A stretch of 64,000 bases of DNA. It comes from Artocarpus heterophyllus (taxonomy: Eukaryota; Streptophyta; Magnoliopsida; Rosales; Moraceae). The notes beneath the pieces are model-generated. The model ran no database searches and had not been told where the DNA came from. It saw only the letters and a program-made list of their open reading frames with translations. Location of the stretch: contig CM046339.1 in assembly GCA_025403435.1 (NCBI GenBank), forward strand, positions 5,664,981 through 5,728,980. Reading direction: 5' to 3'. Position 1 is the stretch's first letter; every line of letters begins with the position of its first letter. Of this stretch, positions 22,281 to 35,357 are shown piece after piece. Made by a program: the position numbers and the translations under genes.

Positions 22281-25200
22281 TGTCACAACGCGTCTTTTCG
22301 GGCTGTGATAAAACTCTTTCTTACCTACTTTAGGGCAAAAATTTAAGAATTTTTTTCTTTTTAATAAATGCTTTATATATATTGGTCTAACAACTTCTAA
22401 AATACAAAAATATACTTGTATTTACATAGCCACCTTTCTTTTGCAATATAGTTTTTCAAACATTACTTTCAAAATATCTTAAAATACAATACAACGGAAA
22501 CATACTACGGTGAAAACCATACCCAGTCTGCGCACATCATTCGTCCGCCAGCTCACCATTACGATTTATTCTGACCTTCTCGTTAGAATACCTACAGCAT
22601 GAAATACTTAATGAGCTAATGCCCAGTAAGTCCCATAAATCCCACATGGACATTCAAATAAATGCATGAGTCAATTATGCTTTCTTATAAACTTTCCTTA
22701 TCTTCATCATTTCTTATCTTTACTAGGGCCTAAGTGTTCATACCATTGCGCAATTTTATTTAGGTTTACGTAACACCGTAACCATACTATATCCTTTAAA
22801 CTCCCCTTGAGTCAAGAGTTAATATGACACTTTTCTTAATTTCTGGTGACATATTTACCAGTTCATTTATTATGGTTGACATACCATGCATGATGTGATG
22901 TTCACATGTTATCCATAACACATAAATTCGTTGCATAGCATAGTACACACAAGTACTTACTTTATATACATACAGGTATTCATCATTGTACACATGGGTA
23001 CGTAACAGTTAACACACACAAGCATTCATCATTATACACACAGGTACATAATATATCGTACATGCTAATACAAACATGTTATACACTCAAGTATTTTAAT
23101 CGTATATTCATAGGTATCCATACTATACCTCTAGGTATTCATCTCATAACAAACACATAAGTTTACACCGTAATATATACTTAGGTGTACATATACATAC
23201 ATCCTATACCTACGTTTTCATACTGTAGGTGGGAAGGGTACTTCCTTGATTTCGTGTGTCGCATAAATTGACCTTGATTTTCCTTTGTCCTAGACTTCTA
23301 GGATCTTGTTGGCCAATTGCAAAAACTATTAGCGACTTTCATTATGTTTTGTTGCAAAACGTTTGTTACTTAATTAGTTGAGTTGCATAACTGTATACAA
23401 CATTGAACCCATTGGTTTCCTTATTTCTATCTAACTTTACCCTATCATCACTTACGAAGGGCGGAAATCTTTCTAATCATCTTCTTATCCCATTGAAAAC
23501 ATTTCAGATCGATTCGGGTTTATTCTGGCAAAAATGATGATTTTGCCCTCCGTGAGCCTATTGATCTACCCGAGCTCGATTTTGTTATTTTAACAAAAAT
23601 AGCCACATATTAACCTTAAAATAATGCCCTAGTGGCCCATATCCCTTTATTTCACACGTATGCCCCTTTTCTATAAAACTTTACAACTCAGCCCATAAAT
23701 TGAAAATTTTGACAATTTTGCCCCTGAGGCTAAAATTGTCCTTTTTATTTCAAAATTTCCTATTTTTCTCAAGGATCATTTTTACTCAAAGTACCATATT
23801 CAAAATCCTTTGGGAAATGACGTTTTTATCCTTTTTAAAATTTTTCACAAATTCATAAATTCTTTGAAAAATGAAAATCTCACGAATGAGTGAGTTTTTC
23901 AACAAACCGCTTGCAATGCCGAATAGTTTCCTCGAGATCTACAACTTTCATGTTTTAACTTTTATGAAAATCTCACTGTACAGGGGCATTTTGGCCATTT
24001 TTCAATTCTACCGAGAAAGAACTTTTTCTTTCAATTTAGTCCCTAGGGCGTTTTTATAGAAATCCATTTTAAAATTGCAAATCTATCCCTGTAGAAACCG
24101 TTCCATGCCTTATTCAAATCATCCTCATGCTTAAACATTACTTTTGCTAAAACTAACATAAAAATTACAAAAATTACACTTTTTGCAAAAACCAGCATTT
24201 TGCACTTTAAACCAAAGTTTCACAAATTAAACATGCCATACATCACATATACATGAAATTTCATTAAATACATGCTCAAGAACCCACATGGGCTTTAAAG
24301 AATAAAAATCAAAACAAAATTTGAAAACTTTAAAACTCAAAACTTACCCAAATAGCACTATTTTGATTTCTAACCTTCCAAGGCTCCTTGAACTCCTTCT
24401 TAGGCTTCATTTTCATGCAAAAACACCATGAATTAATTTCCCCCTTAACCCATGAAAAATCCCTTGAAAACTTGCTAAAAAGTTTGGGATTTTACCTTAA
24501 ATCTTGTGAAAAATCCTTGAGCTTGCTTCTAAAACCTGTTTTGGGGTTATTTTTGCAAAGTGTGAGGTTGAGAAAATTTTTTGAGAGCTTCATCAATGGC
24601 TGCTGAACATGGAAGGAAAGAAAAGAAATGGAAAATTTGTGATAACTTTGCCATAAATGCTTCCTTATCCACTTGATGACTCATGGTAACCCATGAGTAT
24701 ACCTAGGTGTCATCATGCTATTGGGCCACATTTCAAAGCTTGGTGGCCCAATCAAATTCGGTTGGGTGTCCACTTTGCAGGGCCCAAAAATTTGTACAGT
24801 GTAATTTTTCGTCACCTAGTATTTTTCTTACACTGTCGTGGTCAAATCAGTATATTTTTTATCCTTAGACTGTAAAAAAATATTTAACTTACTTTTCGTT
24901 CACTTTTGGAGGCCAATCATGACATTTTTTGTATCTACATTTTCACTTAGCAATATTCTTATACTGCTCCGGCCTCCTTTCTACCCCAGGTTAGGGTTTT
25001 GACAACTTCTATGTCCTATTTACATTCTAATCTCCCATTCGTTTATATCATAATTTTACAATTAATCATGATATAAAATTTATTCTATGGATATCATTTA
25101 CAAATTCCTAAGTAATTAAACTCATAAAATCTGTATATTACCATATCCAACATTGCATCACAATTGCCATCAAATTTGTAATCAATACCGCTCATTCATA

Positions 25201-25304
25201 CTTTATCGTAATTTTTACAAAAATTTACATTTTTCAGAGTAAATTCATTAATTAAACCCAATTAAATATTAGGTTTTATCAATGAAATTTTCTCGGTCAT
25301 TACA
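22281..25304 (-). repeat. 3' LTR of the Tekay-like element
   Basis: Plus-strand termini TGTCACAACG and TCATTACA. It contains an unusual run of short TACATACAGG/CACAAGTA repeats at about 22930-23190 on AT-rich background. Open frames at 22796-22993 and 23871-24059 have near-copies in the other LTR or are by-products, and resemble no known protein. Confidence 0.93.
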
Positions 25305-25319
25305 ATCTACCCCCCTTAA
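25305..25319 (-). other. Polypurine tract of the Tekay-like element
   Basis: On the minus strand AAGGGGGGTAGAT directly abuts the TGTAATGAC start of the 3' LTR. Confidence 0.85.
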
Positions 25320-25338
25320 GAATTTTCATCCTTGAAAA

Positions 25339-28300
25339 TCAAAACAATTCAGGGTAGCTTTTCATCATTTCATCCTCTCGTTCCCACATTGCTTCTTCTA
25401 CTTGTTGATTGCACCATAAAACTTTGACGAGAGGTATCTTCTTGTTTCTTAGTTCTTTTTCTTCTCGTGCCAATGCTTGAACTGGTTTCTCTTCATATGA
25501 TAGGTTCTCCTGTACGTCAATTTCCTCTAGCTGTAGAACATACGAAGAATCTGGTACGTACTTCTTTAGCATGGATACATGGAATACATTGTGTATCGAT
25601 GCTAGATCAGAGGGTAAGGCCACCTTATATGCTACATTGCCTACCCGTTCTAAGATTTCAAATGGTCCAATGTATCTTGGGCCAAGTTTTCCTTTCTTTC
25701 CAAATTTGATTACTCCTTTCATTGGTGTCACCTTCAAGAAGACCAAATCCCCTACTTGGAATTCCAGGGGTCTTCGTCACCGATCTGCGTAACTCTTTTG
25801 TCGACTAAAGGCAGTTTCCATTCGTTGACAGATTAGTTTCACATCTTCCGTCGTCCTTTGCACAAAATCTATAGTCGATAATGTCTTTTCCCCTGTTTCA
25901 TACCAATGTAGTGGTGATCTGCATCTTCTTTCGTAAAGAGCTTTATAAGGAGTCATTCCTATAGAGGCTTGATAACTGTTATTATAAGTGAATTTGATCA
26001 ACGGAAGCTTTTTGTCCCATCCTCCTTTAAAATCTAGCACACAGGCTCTTAGCATATCTTCTAGGGTTTGAATGGTCCTTTCAGATTGACCATCCGTTTG
26101 GGGGTAAAAAGCTGTACTAAAAGTCAGCTTCGTCCCCATTGCCTGATGAACATTCCTCCAGAACTTAGAGGTAAATCGACCATCTCAATGAGAAATGATA
26201 GATTTTGGAACTCCGTGGTATCTAACTATCTGGGCTACATATAGTTCAGCTAGTCTTTCCACAGAACTATTGAGTTTAATGGGTAAGAAGTGAGCTGATT
26301 TCGTCAATCTATCAACGATTACCCATATAGCGTCGTGTCCACCTGTAATTCTAGGTAGCCTAGTCACCAGATCCATAGTTATCTGGTCCCATTTCCATTT
26401 GGGAATTTCAATTTTCTGTAATTCGCCTGCTGGCCGTTGATGCTCAACTTTCACCTTTTGGCATGTAAGGCATTTGGTGACAAACTGTGCGACATCGTTC
26501 TTCATTTCGTGCCACCAATAGTGCTCTTTCAAGTCTTGGTACATTTTAGTAGCTCCTGGATGAGCCACGTATGGTGCTTCATGACCTTCTTCTAATACTT
26601 GTTTCTTTAATCCTTCATCATTGGGGATGCAGATTCAACCCTTATAATGGAGAATGCCATCTTTGAAGATGTTAAATTCTGTTTCTTTGTTCTCAAGAAC
26701 CTCATTCCTTGCTTTAAGTAGCAACGGATCTGCTTCTTGTTGCTCCTTTAAGTTCTCCAAGATAGCTAGTCGAAAGGACAACTGGGTTAATCTTCTAGTG
26801 GTTAGCTCTATTCCCGCTTCCATCAAGTCCTTCTGAAGAGGTTTTGGCATTAACTGCATTATTGCAAGTGAAGACATTGTTCTACGACTAAGGGCATTGG
26901 CTACTCGATTAGCCTTTCCTGGGTGATATAGAATTTCACAGTCGCAGTCTTTAACCAACTCTAGCCACCTTCGCTGTCTCATGTTGAGCTCCTTTTGCGT
27001 AAATATATACTTCAGACTCTGATGGTCCGTATAAATTTTGCACTTAGCTCCATACAGGTAGTGACGCCATATCTTCAACACAAATACAACCACCGCTAAC
27101 TCTAAGTCATGCGTTGGATAATTCCTTTCATGAACCTTTAGTTTTTGGGACGTGTATGCAATCACCTTTCCATTTTGCGTCAATACAGCTCCTAGTCCTG
27201 TTTTCGATACATCACTGTAGATCATGAACATTCCTAGGTCTGGATTAGGTATTGTCAACACTGGTGCACTTGTAAGTTGCCTTTTTAACTCTTTGAAACT
27301 TTCTTCACACTTCTTAGTCCATTCATACTTTGCTGCTTTCCGTGTAAGTGTAGTGAGTGGTGCTGTAAGTTGGGAAAATCCTTCTATAAAACGTCAATAG
27401 TAGCTCTTTAAACCGAGGAAACTTTTGCTTTTGATTACGCTTTTCGGTGTAGGTTATTTATTCACCGCTTCCACTTTGATGGAATCAATGGATACTCCAT
27501 CCTGTGTCACCACGTGTCCTAGGAAATTGACCTTCTCCAGCCAAAACTCACATTTTGAGAACTTGGCGTACAATTGATGCCTTCTCAATAATTGTAGTGT
27601 GATCCTCAGGTGCTCTTCATGTTCCTCTGGCGTTCTTGAATATATGAGAATATCGTCGATATAAACGATGACGAACTTATCGAGGTATTCCTTCAAAATC
27701 TGGTTCATGAGATCCATAAAGGCTGTTGGGGCATTGGTCAGTCCAAATGGCCTAACGCAAAATTCGTAATGCCCGTAACATGTTCGGAACGTCGTCCTTG
27801 GTGTATCTTCTTCTTTAACTCGCAGTTGATGATATCCCGAGCGTAGATCAATCTTTGAGAATACTGACGCTCCTTTCAGTTGATCAAACAAATCATCAAT
27901 CCATGGTAGTGGATACTTGTTCTTAACCGTGACCTTGTTCAGTTCCCAGTAGTCAATACACATTCGTAACATTCCGTCCTTCTTCTTAACAAAAAAAACA
28001 GGCGCTCCCCATGGGGAATGACTTGGTCGGATGAATCCCTTGTCCAATAATTTCTTTAGTTGCGCCTGAAGTTCCTTGAGTTTCCCTGGAGCCATTCGAT
28101 GTGGTGCCTTCGAAATCGGGGCTATGTCGGGCATCAATTCGATCTCAAATGAAATCTCCCATTCTGGTGGCAAGCTTGGTAACTCGTCGGGAAACACATC
28201 AATGAATTCCCTTACTATGGGAACATTCTCTAGTCTTAACTGAGCTTCTTGATCTTTCCTTATCAAATTCACAAGATAACTAGTGCATCCGCTTTCCAAC

Positions 28301-28800
28301 ATCTTCCTTGCCTTTACTGCTGAAATCATCGCCTTGGGAGCTTTGGGAACTTTCCCTGAATACACAAACTTTTCACTCCCGTGAGGTCAGAATGTAACCT
28401 TGCAGTGTCGGCAATTAATCTTGGCTGTGTATTTCCCTAGAAAATCCATTCCTAGAATGACGTCGTAATCTTGTATATCGATTATTATCAAATCAATATA
28501 CAATTCCCTTCTACAAATGATTATCGGTACATGACGTAACCAATAATCAACATTCAATACCTCCCCAGAGGGTAGTGCAACTCTAAAGGTTTGCTCTATC
28601 CTATCTCCTTTACTTCCTATTCATTTCATAAACTTAAATGATGCAAACAAATGTGTTACTCTAGAATCAAACAAAACATATGCATCAGTGTTGGCAATAG
28701 AAAATTGACCTGTCACCACCGATAAGGTTCCCGCGTCTTCTTCCTTCTTTATGTAGGCATAAATTCACCCACTTGGTTCCGGAGCTTCTAGTCACCCTTG
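25339..28800 (-). pseudogene. Gypsy pol pseudogene (protease, RT, RNase H, integrase, chromodomain)
   Basis: Minus-strand domains in order: aspartic protease (about 28720-28430; catalytic motif reads DSR, not DSG; the ILGMDFL flap-side motif is kept); reverse transcriptase (28365-27454; [18 protein letters not shown] at 27663-27652); RNase H (27261-26635, TDHQSL, first acidic motif reads SDVS); integrase zinc and catalytic core (26568-25777); chromodomain-like tail (25746-25339, ending VEEAMWEREDEM). The RT-RNaseH-integrase order defines Ty3/gypsy. Stops split it, including TGA where SDRDGRF has Arg (26187-26185), TGA after KSYADR (25779-25777) and TGA in YYRRF near 27397; all are CGA-to-TGA type. 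Confidence 0.93.
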
Positions 28801-28899
28801 ACTAACACTAGGGCCTTCAATCTGTGCCTGAACTTGAACTGCATGCAGTTGATTTCCTTGAGGCCTTTGCTAAGCTTGACTATTCTGACTTTGAGGATT

Positions 28900-29988
28900 A
28901 GAAAAACAATTTCTCACGTAGTGCCCTTCTTTTTCGCAGATATAGCACTTGTTTGTGCCAGCCTTGCATTTCCCTACATGTCTCTTCCCACATTGACTGC
29001 AAAGGGGTTTGTTGTTCCCTCCATCATTAATCCTCTTCTGAGGTTGACCCTTTGGATTCTTTGAACTATTCAGGTTCCATTTCCTCTTATTGTTAGCAAT
29101 GCAGCCACGTCCCGCTTGAAAGTTCTAGGATGGCCCTTGGCTTGAGACGCCTCCTTGTCCTTTTACTTGTACGGCTTGACTTTGCTTGGCTAGAGCTTTC
29201 TCCTCTTTTTGAGCTTTGAAAATCCTTGCTCTTTCTTCCTTATCATGGGCAATTCTAAACTCAACTTTGATTGCCCATTCAATACAATCCTCCACACCCT
29301 TAGGAGCTTGCCCTCCATTATCAACCACAAGGGCAATGTCACTTTTGAACATTCTCATCAATCGTCTTATTCATTCCCGATCAGTGGGCACTAACTTGGG
29401 ACAAAGCTGTGCTAGCTGGTTAAACCTCTTTACAACATCAGCTACGGACATGTTTTCTTGCTTGAAATTATTGAATTCTTCTTGTTGGGCTGCCATGGTT
29501 TCCACATTAAAGTAAGCCTTGTCAAATTCTTCCACGAAATCTGGCCATGTCATTTCGTCGATGTTTCTTCTACGCTCTACTGACTCTCACCATCTCCTGG
29601 CATCTTTAGTGAGAAAAAATGAAGCGCATAGGACTTTCTCATTGTTGCTAAGTCCCATGAATTTCAGAACTCTTTCTATGCCTGTAAGCCAATCGTCGGC
29701 CTCTAAGGGGTCTGTAGATCCATCAAATTCTGAGGCCTTCATCCTTCGAAATCTTTCATAAAATTTGATAGTAGATGCTACCGGAGCAGCTGGGACTACT
29801 AGTTTCGCTTGCTGTGGCGGTGGTACTGGGGGTGGCGTGTCCATACGTACTGGGGGTACAAGATTCTAGTTAGCTAACTGTTCCCGTAAACCTAGCATTT
29901 CCTGCTCCTGTGCTTGGAGCTTCTGTTGCAATTCCATGGTCATGGCCATTAAATCTGGATTCATTGGTTCTCCGGGTGTATCTGCCAT
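28900..29988 (-). pseudogene. Gypsy gag pseudogene with zinc knuckle
   Basis: Start MADTPGEP at 29988. The proline/glutamine-rich N-terminus is cut by a stop near 29870. The Retrotrans_gag domain follows in pieces (29844-29587, 29553-29371, 29361-29125: DFVEEFDKAYF, VADVVKRFNQLAQLCPKLV). The CCHC knuckle CYICEKEGHYVRNC lies at about 28953-28912. Several in-frame stops separate the pieces. Confidence 0.88.
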
Positions 29989-30470
29989 CGATATTAATCA
30001 TTATATACCTATCGTATAATTTCTTTACTATGCTAGCACATACTATTAACTTAATAGTATCCAATCAATGAATGCATATATTTAAATAACATAAATACAT
30101 ACAAACATACACAATTATATGAACTCAATATCTTGCTTCATACATTTCATTTCATTTACCTTCATGCATTTTATTTCATTAACCTTCATACATTTCATGA
30201 ACCTCTTTCATTTCCTTTCTTTCTTTTTTTTTTTTATTTACATCCTTCATAACTTTACATGCATAACTAACATACATACTTTCCTTCCATACATAAACAA
30301 TTCATATAATTTTCGGGAGGAGTTATCACTTCCAGCTATATATACCCTATTGTCGGGAAGGAAACCATTTGTCAGACATACATGAATATACAAAAGCCAT
30401 AGGGCCCAAAACTATACTAATCTCACATCTATGTAAATTAGACTACACAAAAGTCTTCATAAATTCTTTT
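29989..30470 (-). other. Spacer between the pre-gag frame and gag of the Tekay-like element
   Basis: Low-complexity AT-rich stretch (repeated TTCATTTC/TACATAC words at about 30120-30310) without a credible coding frame on either strand. Confidence 0.5.
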
Positions 30471-30477
30471 TTAGTCT

Positions 30478-31280
30478 GACTCAACTCCCGACATGTTACT
30501 ATGTTCGAAAACCTCCTCAGGGTCCTCTTCTTCCTTTATATCTGAATCAGTCGACTTGTCATCACTTGCGATTATTGGCTTAGGAGGCATAGGCTCTTCA
30601 TCAATGTTATCATCACCATCATCATCATCATCATCATCCTCTTCCATATCCACTGGGGGATCTTCCAGGGGTGTGACCATATTCTATTCTGCATGATATA
30701 CCGCCATAAGAAAATCGTGAACGCTAAGGTAATTCCCTGGATACTGCATCTGCTGCTGGACTGCATCGGAAGATCTCTCCAAACCAGATCACAAATTCAC
30801 CATAAAGGTATTTTAGGGGGAATCAATGGCATGATGGTTCAACGAAACCTCAAGATATTATGATCTACCGGCTCCCCTACATATCTTCCCCAAACCAGTT
30901 CTACACGTAAGTACAACCTACGTCGTCAATCTGCCTACAACATCGGAATCATTTGGACATGCATGGCATCTGCTAGGGGTAAGGGTGCGAATTCGGCTTG
31001 GATCTTTTCTCTGAAGCCTTGCCAATCCCTTAGTCGCTCATCAGGTTTAATCCTCAGCCACCATACTAGTCCTTCTCTCAACAACAATCCAGAAGCCAAT
31101 AAAACCTGGAGGTGTGGTGCCGTATGACAGGCATCGAAGATCACCTCAACTACGTGTAGCCATTCGGTCGCACCATAGGCTGCCGACTCCCATAGTATCG
31201 TGGTGGCATCGCGTCTTGGAAAGCAATACTTGCTTTTCGATTGGCCTCCATGTCATGGTTATGATGCAGCTCCGCCATAT
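30478..31280 (-). pseudogene. Extra gag-like reading frame upstream of gag in the Tekay-like element
   Basis: In the sense orientation, between the primer site and gag, the sequence first has a frame from a Met near 31278 (MAELHHNHDMEANRK). After a frame change come 31144-30935 (HLQVLLASGLLLREGLVWW, then LRDWQGFREKIQAEF), which has the W-W and F-x-x-x-F pattern of a retrotransposon gag domain. A last part (30757-30478) reads QYPGNYLSVHDFLM, then a strongly acidic tail (EEDDDDDDDGDD). Stops and frame changes make it a pseudogene. Extra sense frames are known in some plant LTR elements; that this one is a second gag is my inference from pattern only. Confidence 0.5.
30592..30645. repeat. ATC trinucleotide run
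   Basis: Interrupted (ATC)n encoding the poly-aspartate stretch of the minus-strand pre-gag frame. Confidence 0.8.
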
Positions 31281-31419
31281 ACTATATTTATTACCGTAAT
31301 TAACATAATAATGCCATATAAAATAAAAACTAAACATTCTTATACTTAAAATCAAACTATATTACTTGAGCTATGGCAATGGAGCAGATGACGATGTGCA
31401 GTAGGATGGCAAGATTTTC

Positions 31420-31432
31420 GCTCTGATACCAA
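31420..31432 (-). other. Primer binding site of the Tekay-like element
   Basis: Minus strand TTGGTATCAGAGC, complementary to the 3' end of initiator tRNA-Met, one base from the end of the 5' LTR. Confidence 0.92.
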
Positions 31433-31433
31433 C

Positions 31434-34429
31434 TATCACAACCCGCCTTTCGAGTTGTGATAAAACTCTTTCTTACCTACTTTAGGGCAAAAATTTAGGA
31501 AATTTTTTTTTCTTTTTAATAAATACTTTACATATAGTGGTCTAACAACTTCTGAAATACAAACATATACTTATATTTACATAACTACCTTTCTTTTGCA
31601 ATATAGTTTATCAAACATTACTTTCAAAATATCTTAAAATACAATACAACGTAAACATACTGCGGCAAAAACCATACCAAGTCTGCACACATCATTCATC
31701 CACCAGCTCACCATTACGATTTATTTTGACCTTCTCGTCAGAATACCTACAGTATGAAATACTTAATGAGCTAACACCCAGTAAGTCCTATAAATCCCAC
31801 ATGGACATTCAAATAAATGCATGAGTCAATTATGCTTTCTTATAAACTTTCCTTATCTTCATCATTTCTTATCTTTACTAGGGCCCAAGTGTTCGTACCA
31901 TTGTGCAATTTCATTAAGGTTTATGTAACACCATAACCATACTATATCCTTTAAACTCCCCTTGAGTCAGGAGTTGGTATGACACTTTTCTTAATTTCTA
32001 GTGACATATTTACGAGTTCATTTATTATGGTTGACATACCATGCATGATGTGATGTTCACATGTTATCCATAACACATAAATTCGTTGCATAGCATAGTA
32101 TACACAAGTACTTACTTTATATACACATAGGTATTCATCATTGTACACATGGGTATGTAACATTTAATGCACACAAGTATTCATCATTCTACACACAAGT
32201 ACATAATATATCGTACATGCTAATACAAACATGTTATAAACTCAGGTATTTTAATCGTATATTCATAGGTATCCATACTGTACCTCTAGGTATTCATCTC
32301 ATAACAAACACATAAGTTTACACCGTAATATATACTCAGGTGTACATATACATACATCCTATACCTACGTTTTCATACTGTAGGTAGGAAAGGTACTTGC
32401 TTGATTTTGTGTGTCGCATAAATCGACCTTGATTTTCCTTTGTCCTAGACTTCTAGGATCCTATTGGCCAATTGCAAAAACTATTAGCGACTTTCATTAT
32501 GTTTCGTTACAAAACGTTCGTTACTTAATTAGTTGAGTTGCATAACTGTATACAACACTGGACCCACTAGTTTCCTTATTTCTATCTAACTTTACCTTAT
32601 CGTCACTTACGAAGGGCGAAAATCTTTCTAATCATCTTCTTATCCCATTGAAAACATTTCATAGCGATTCGGGTTTATTCGGGCAAAGGTGATGATTTTG
32701 CCCTCCATGAACCTACTGATCTACCCGAGCTCGATTTCGTTATTTTAACAAAAATAGCCACATATTAACCTTAAAATAATGCCCTAGTGGCCCGTATCCC
32801 TTTATTTCACACTTATGCCCCTTTTCTATAAAACTTTACAATTCAACCCTAAACTGAAAATTTTGACAATTTTACCCCGGGGCTAAAATTGTCCTTTTTG
32901 TTCTAAAATTTTCTATTTTTTTAGGATCATTGTTGCTCAAAGTACCATTTTCAAAATCCTTTAGGAAATGACGTTTTTGCCTTTAAATTTTTTTTTTCAA
33001 AATCTCACAAACAATTGAGTTTTTCGACAAACCGCTTGCAATGCCGAATAGTTTCCTCGAGATCTACAACTTTCATGTTTTAACTTTTGTGAAAATCTTA
33101 CTATACTAGGGTGTTTTTGGCCTATTTTCAATTCTACCGAGAAAGAACTTTTTCTTTCAATTTAGTCCCTAGGGCGTTTTTGTAGAAATCCATTTTAAAA
33201 TTGCAAATCTATCCCTGCAGAAACCATTCCATGCCTTATTTAAATCATCCTCATGCTCAAACATCACTTTTGCTAAAACTAACATAAAAATTACAAAAAT
33301 TATACTTTTTGCAAAAACCAACATTTTGCACTTTAAACCAAAGTTTAACAAATTAAACATGCCATACATCACATATACATGAAATTACATTAAATACATG
33401 CTCAAGAACCCACATGGGTTTTAAAGAATAAAAATCAAAACAAAATTTGAAAACTTTAAAACTCAAAACTTACCCAAATAACACTATTTTGATTTCTAAC
33501 CTTCCAAGGCTCCTTGAACTCCTTCTTAGGCTTCATTTTCATGCAAAAACACCATGAATTAATTTCCCCCTTTACCCATGAAAAATCCCTTTAAAACTTG
33601 CCAAAAAGTTTGGGATTTTACCTTAAATCTTGTGAAAAATCCTTGAGCTTGCTTCTAAAACCTGTTTTGGGGTTATTTTTGCAAAGTGTGAGGTTAAGAA
33701 AATTTTTTGAGAGCTTCATCAATGGCTGCCGAACATGGAAGGAAAGAAAAGAAATGGAAAATTTGTGATAACTTTGACATAAATGCTTCCTTATCCACTT
33801 GATGACTCATGGTAACCCATGAGTATACCCTAGGTGTCATCATGCTATTGGCCACATTTCTAAGCTTGGTGGCCCAATCAAATTCAGTTGGGTGTCCACT
33901 TTGTGGGGCCTAAAAATTTGTACAATGTAATTTTTCATCACGCAGTATTTTTCTTACACTGTCGTGGTCAAATCAGTGTATCTTCTATCCTTAGACTTAT
34001 AAAAATATTTAATTTACTTTTCATTCACTTTTGGAGGCCAATCATGACATTTTCTGTATTTACATTTTCACTTAGCAGTATTCTTGTACTGCTTCGGCCT
34101 CCTTTCTACCCCAGGTTAAGGTTTGGACAACCTCTATGTCCTATTTACATTCTAATCTCTCATTCGTTTATATCACAATTTTACAATTAATCGTGATATA
34201 AAATTCATTCTATGGATATTATTTACAAATTCCTGAGTAATTAAACTCATAAAATATGTATTTTACCATATCCAACATTGCATCACAATTGTCATCAAAT
34301 TTGCAATCAATATCGTTCATTCATACTTTATCGTAATTTTTACAAAAATTTATATTTTTAAGAGTAAATTCATTAATTAAGCCTAATTAAATATTAGATT
34401 TTATTAATAAAATTTTCTCAGTCATTACA
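31434..34429 (-). repeat. 5' LTR of the Tekay-like element
   Basis: Collinear with 22281-25304. The terminal TG reads TA on the plus strand at 31434 (TATCACAACC), a point change in the LTR end next to the primer site. The outer end TCATTACA is intact and is followed by the CCTTT target duplication. Confidence 0.93.
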
Positions 34430-35281
34430 CCTTTTCCCTTTTTAGACTAAATCACGTGAATTGCGGTATGGGAATTTAGAACTAGCTTTTGGAAGTCTCC
34501 CACTTGAAACCACCTTGAAGTCTAGACCCACCTTGAAACAACTTCCCCCCATAAAAAAACTATGTGCTGAGTACAGTTTTTACCTGCAAATGGTAAATGA
34601 ACTAGGATATTAATACCTAACTCCATTAGCTATTCCTTTCAGTTTCTTCCCCTCTATTAATGTCTCTTTCACTCTTTCTCTCTCTGTATAACCCAAAAAA
34701 ACACTCTTTCATCATTCAACAGTTCAAACTCATATCAAAACCTCAGCTTCATTTTCAACTGATTAGAGGCCAAGAAACAAAGTTAGAGTCACCAACATTT
34801 CTTTCAAAAACATTTCACTCGAGGTTGGCAATGTCTTACTAGATTAGACTTTCAAATTTAAGCTTTTTAACTCTGATTTCTTTACCAATTCATGTGTCAA
34901 AATGTCAAAAAAATGGCTTCATGAAAACAATTTTAATTGCAATTTCTTTAGACAAAATCCATACATGCATGCTGTAATCTAAGTTAATATAGCTTTAAAC
35001 ACATGCATTCTAAGTTTGTATACCCTAAACCAACACGAATCCATGCTCCATTTAGGTTAGAACTGGATTAAAATGATTTTCACATTATTTTGTTCATTTT
35101 CAAATTTATTTGAATAAATGTACAAAAAATGGTAAAACTATATTGCATGTCCATATAATCAAGTTTAAATGTCTCATATAGTGATTATAAAACATTTTAG
35201 AAATGTTTAGATAGCATTAGAACATGTTTAAAGTGAATTGAAAATGGATTGAAGCTCGGATGCTTGAAAATAGAGCATATT

Positions 35282-35357
35282 GGTCACGACAGCGTGGTCA
35301 ACCATGCTTTATGTAACACGATCGATCGAGCAACCAAGGATACGTGGTCAATCGTGG
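35282..35357 (+). repeat. Dyad-containing repeats in gypsy solo LTR 1
   Basis: GTGGTCAACC (about 35295), CGATCGATCG (about 35320) and GTGGTCAATCG (about 35345) are spaced about 25 bp, with a further GGTCAC at 35282. The related LTR of Gypsy-2 carries the CGGCCTGCCG array in its corresponding region. Motif is closer to that of Copia D than to Gypsy-2. Confidence 0.45.

Larger units (their letters stand above)
22281..34429 (-). mobile_element. Complete Ty3/gypsy chromovirus (Tekay/Del-like), 12.1 kb
   Basis: Two about 3-kb LTRs (22281-25304 and 31434-34429) flank a gag-pol region on the minus strand, with primer site at 31420-31432 and polypurine tract at 25305-25319. The exact 5-bp target duplication CCTTT occurs at 22276-22280 and 34430-34434. 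The integrase is followed by a chromodomain-like tail, and the long LTRs fit the Tekay clade. The LTRs differ visibly at many sites and in length (3024 against 2996 bp), so it is much older than Copia A or C. Structurally complete but not coding-competent. Confidence 0.95.
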
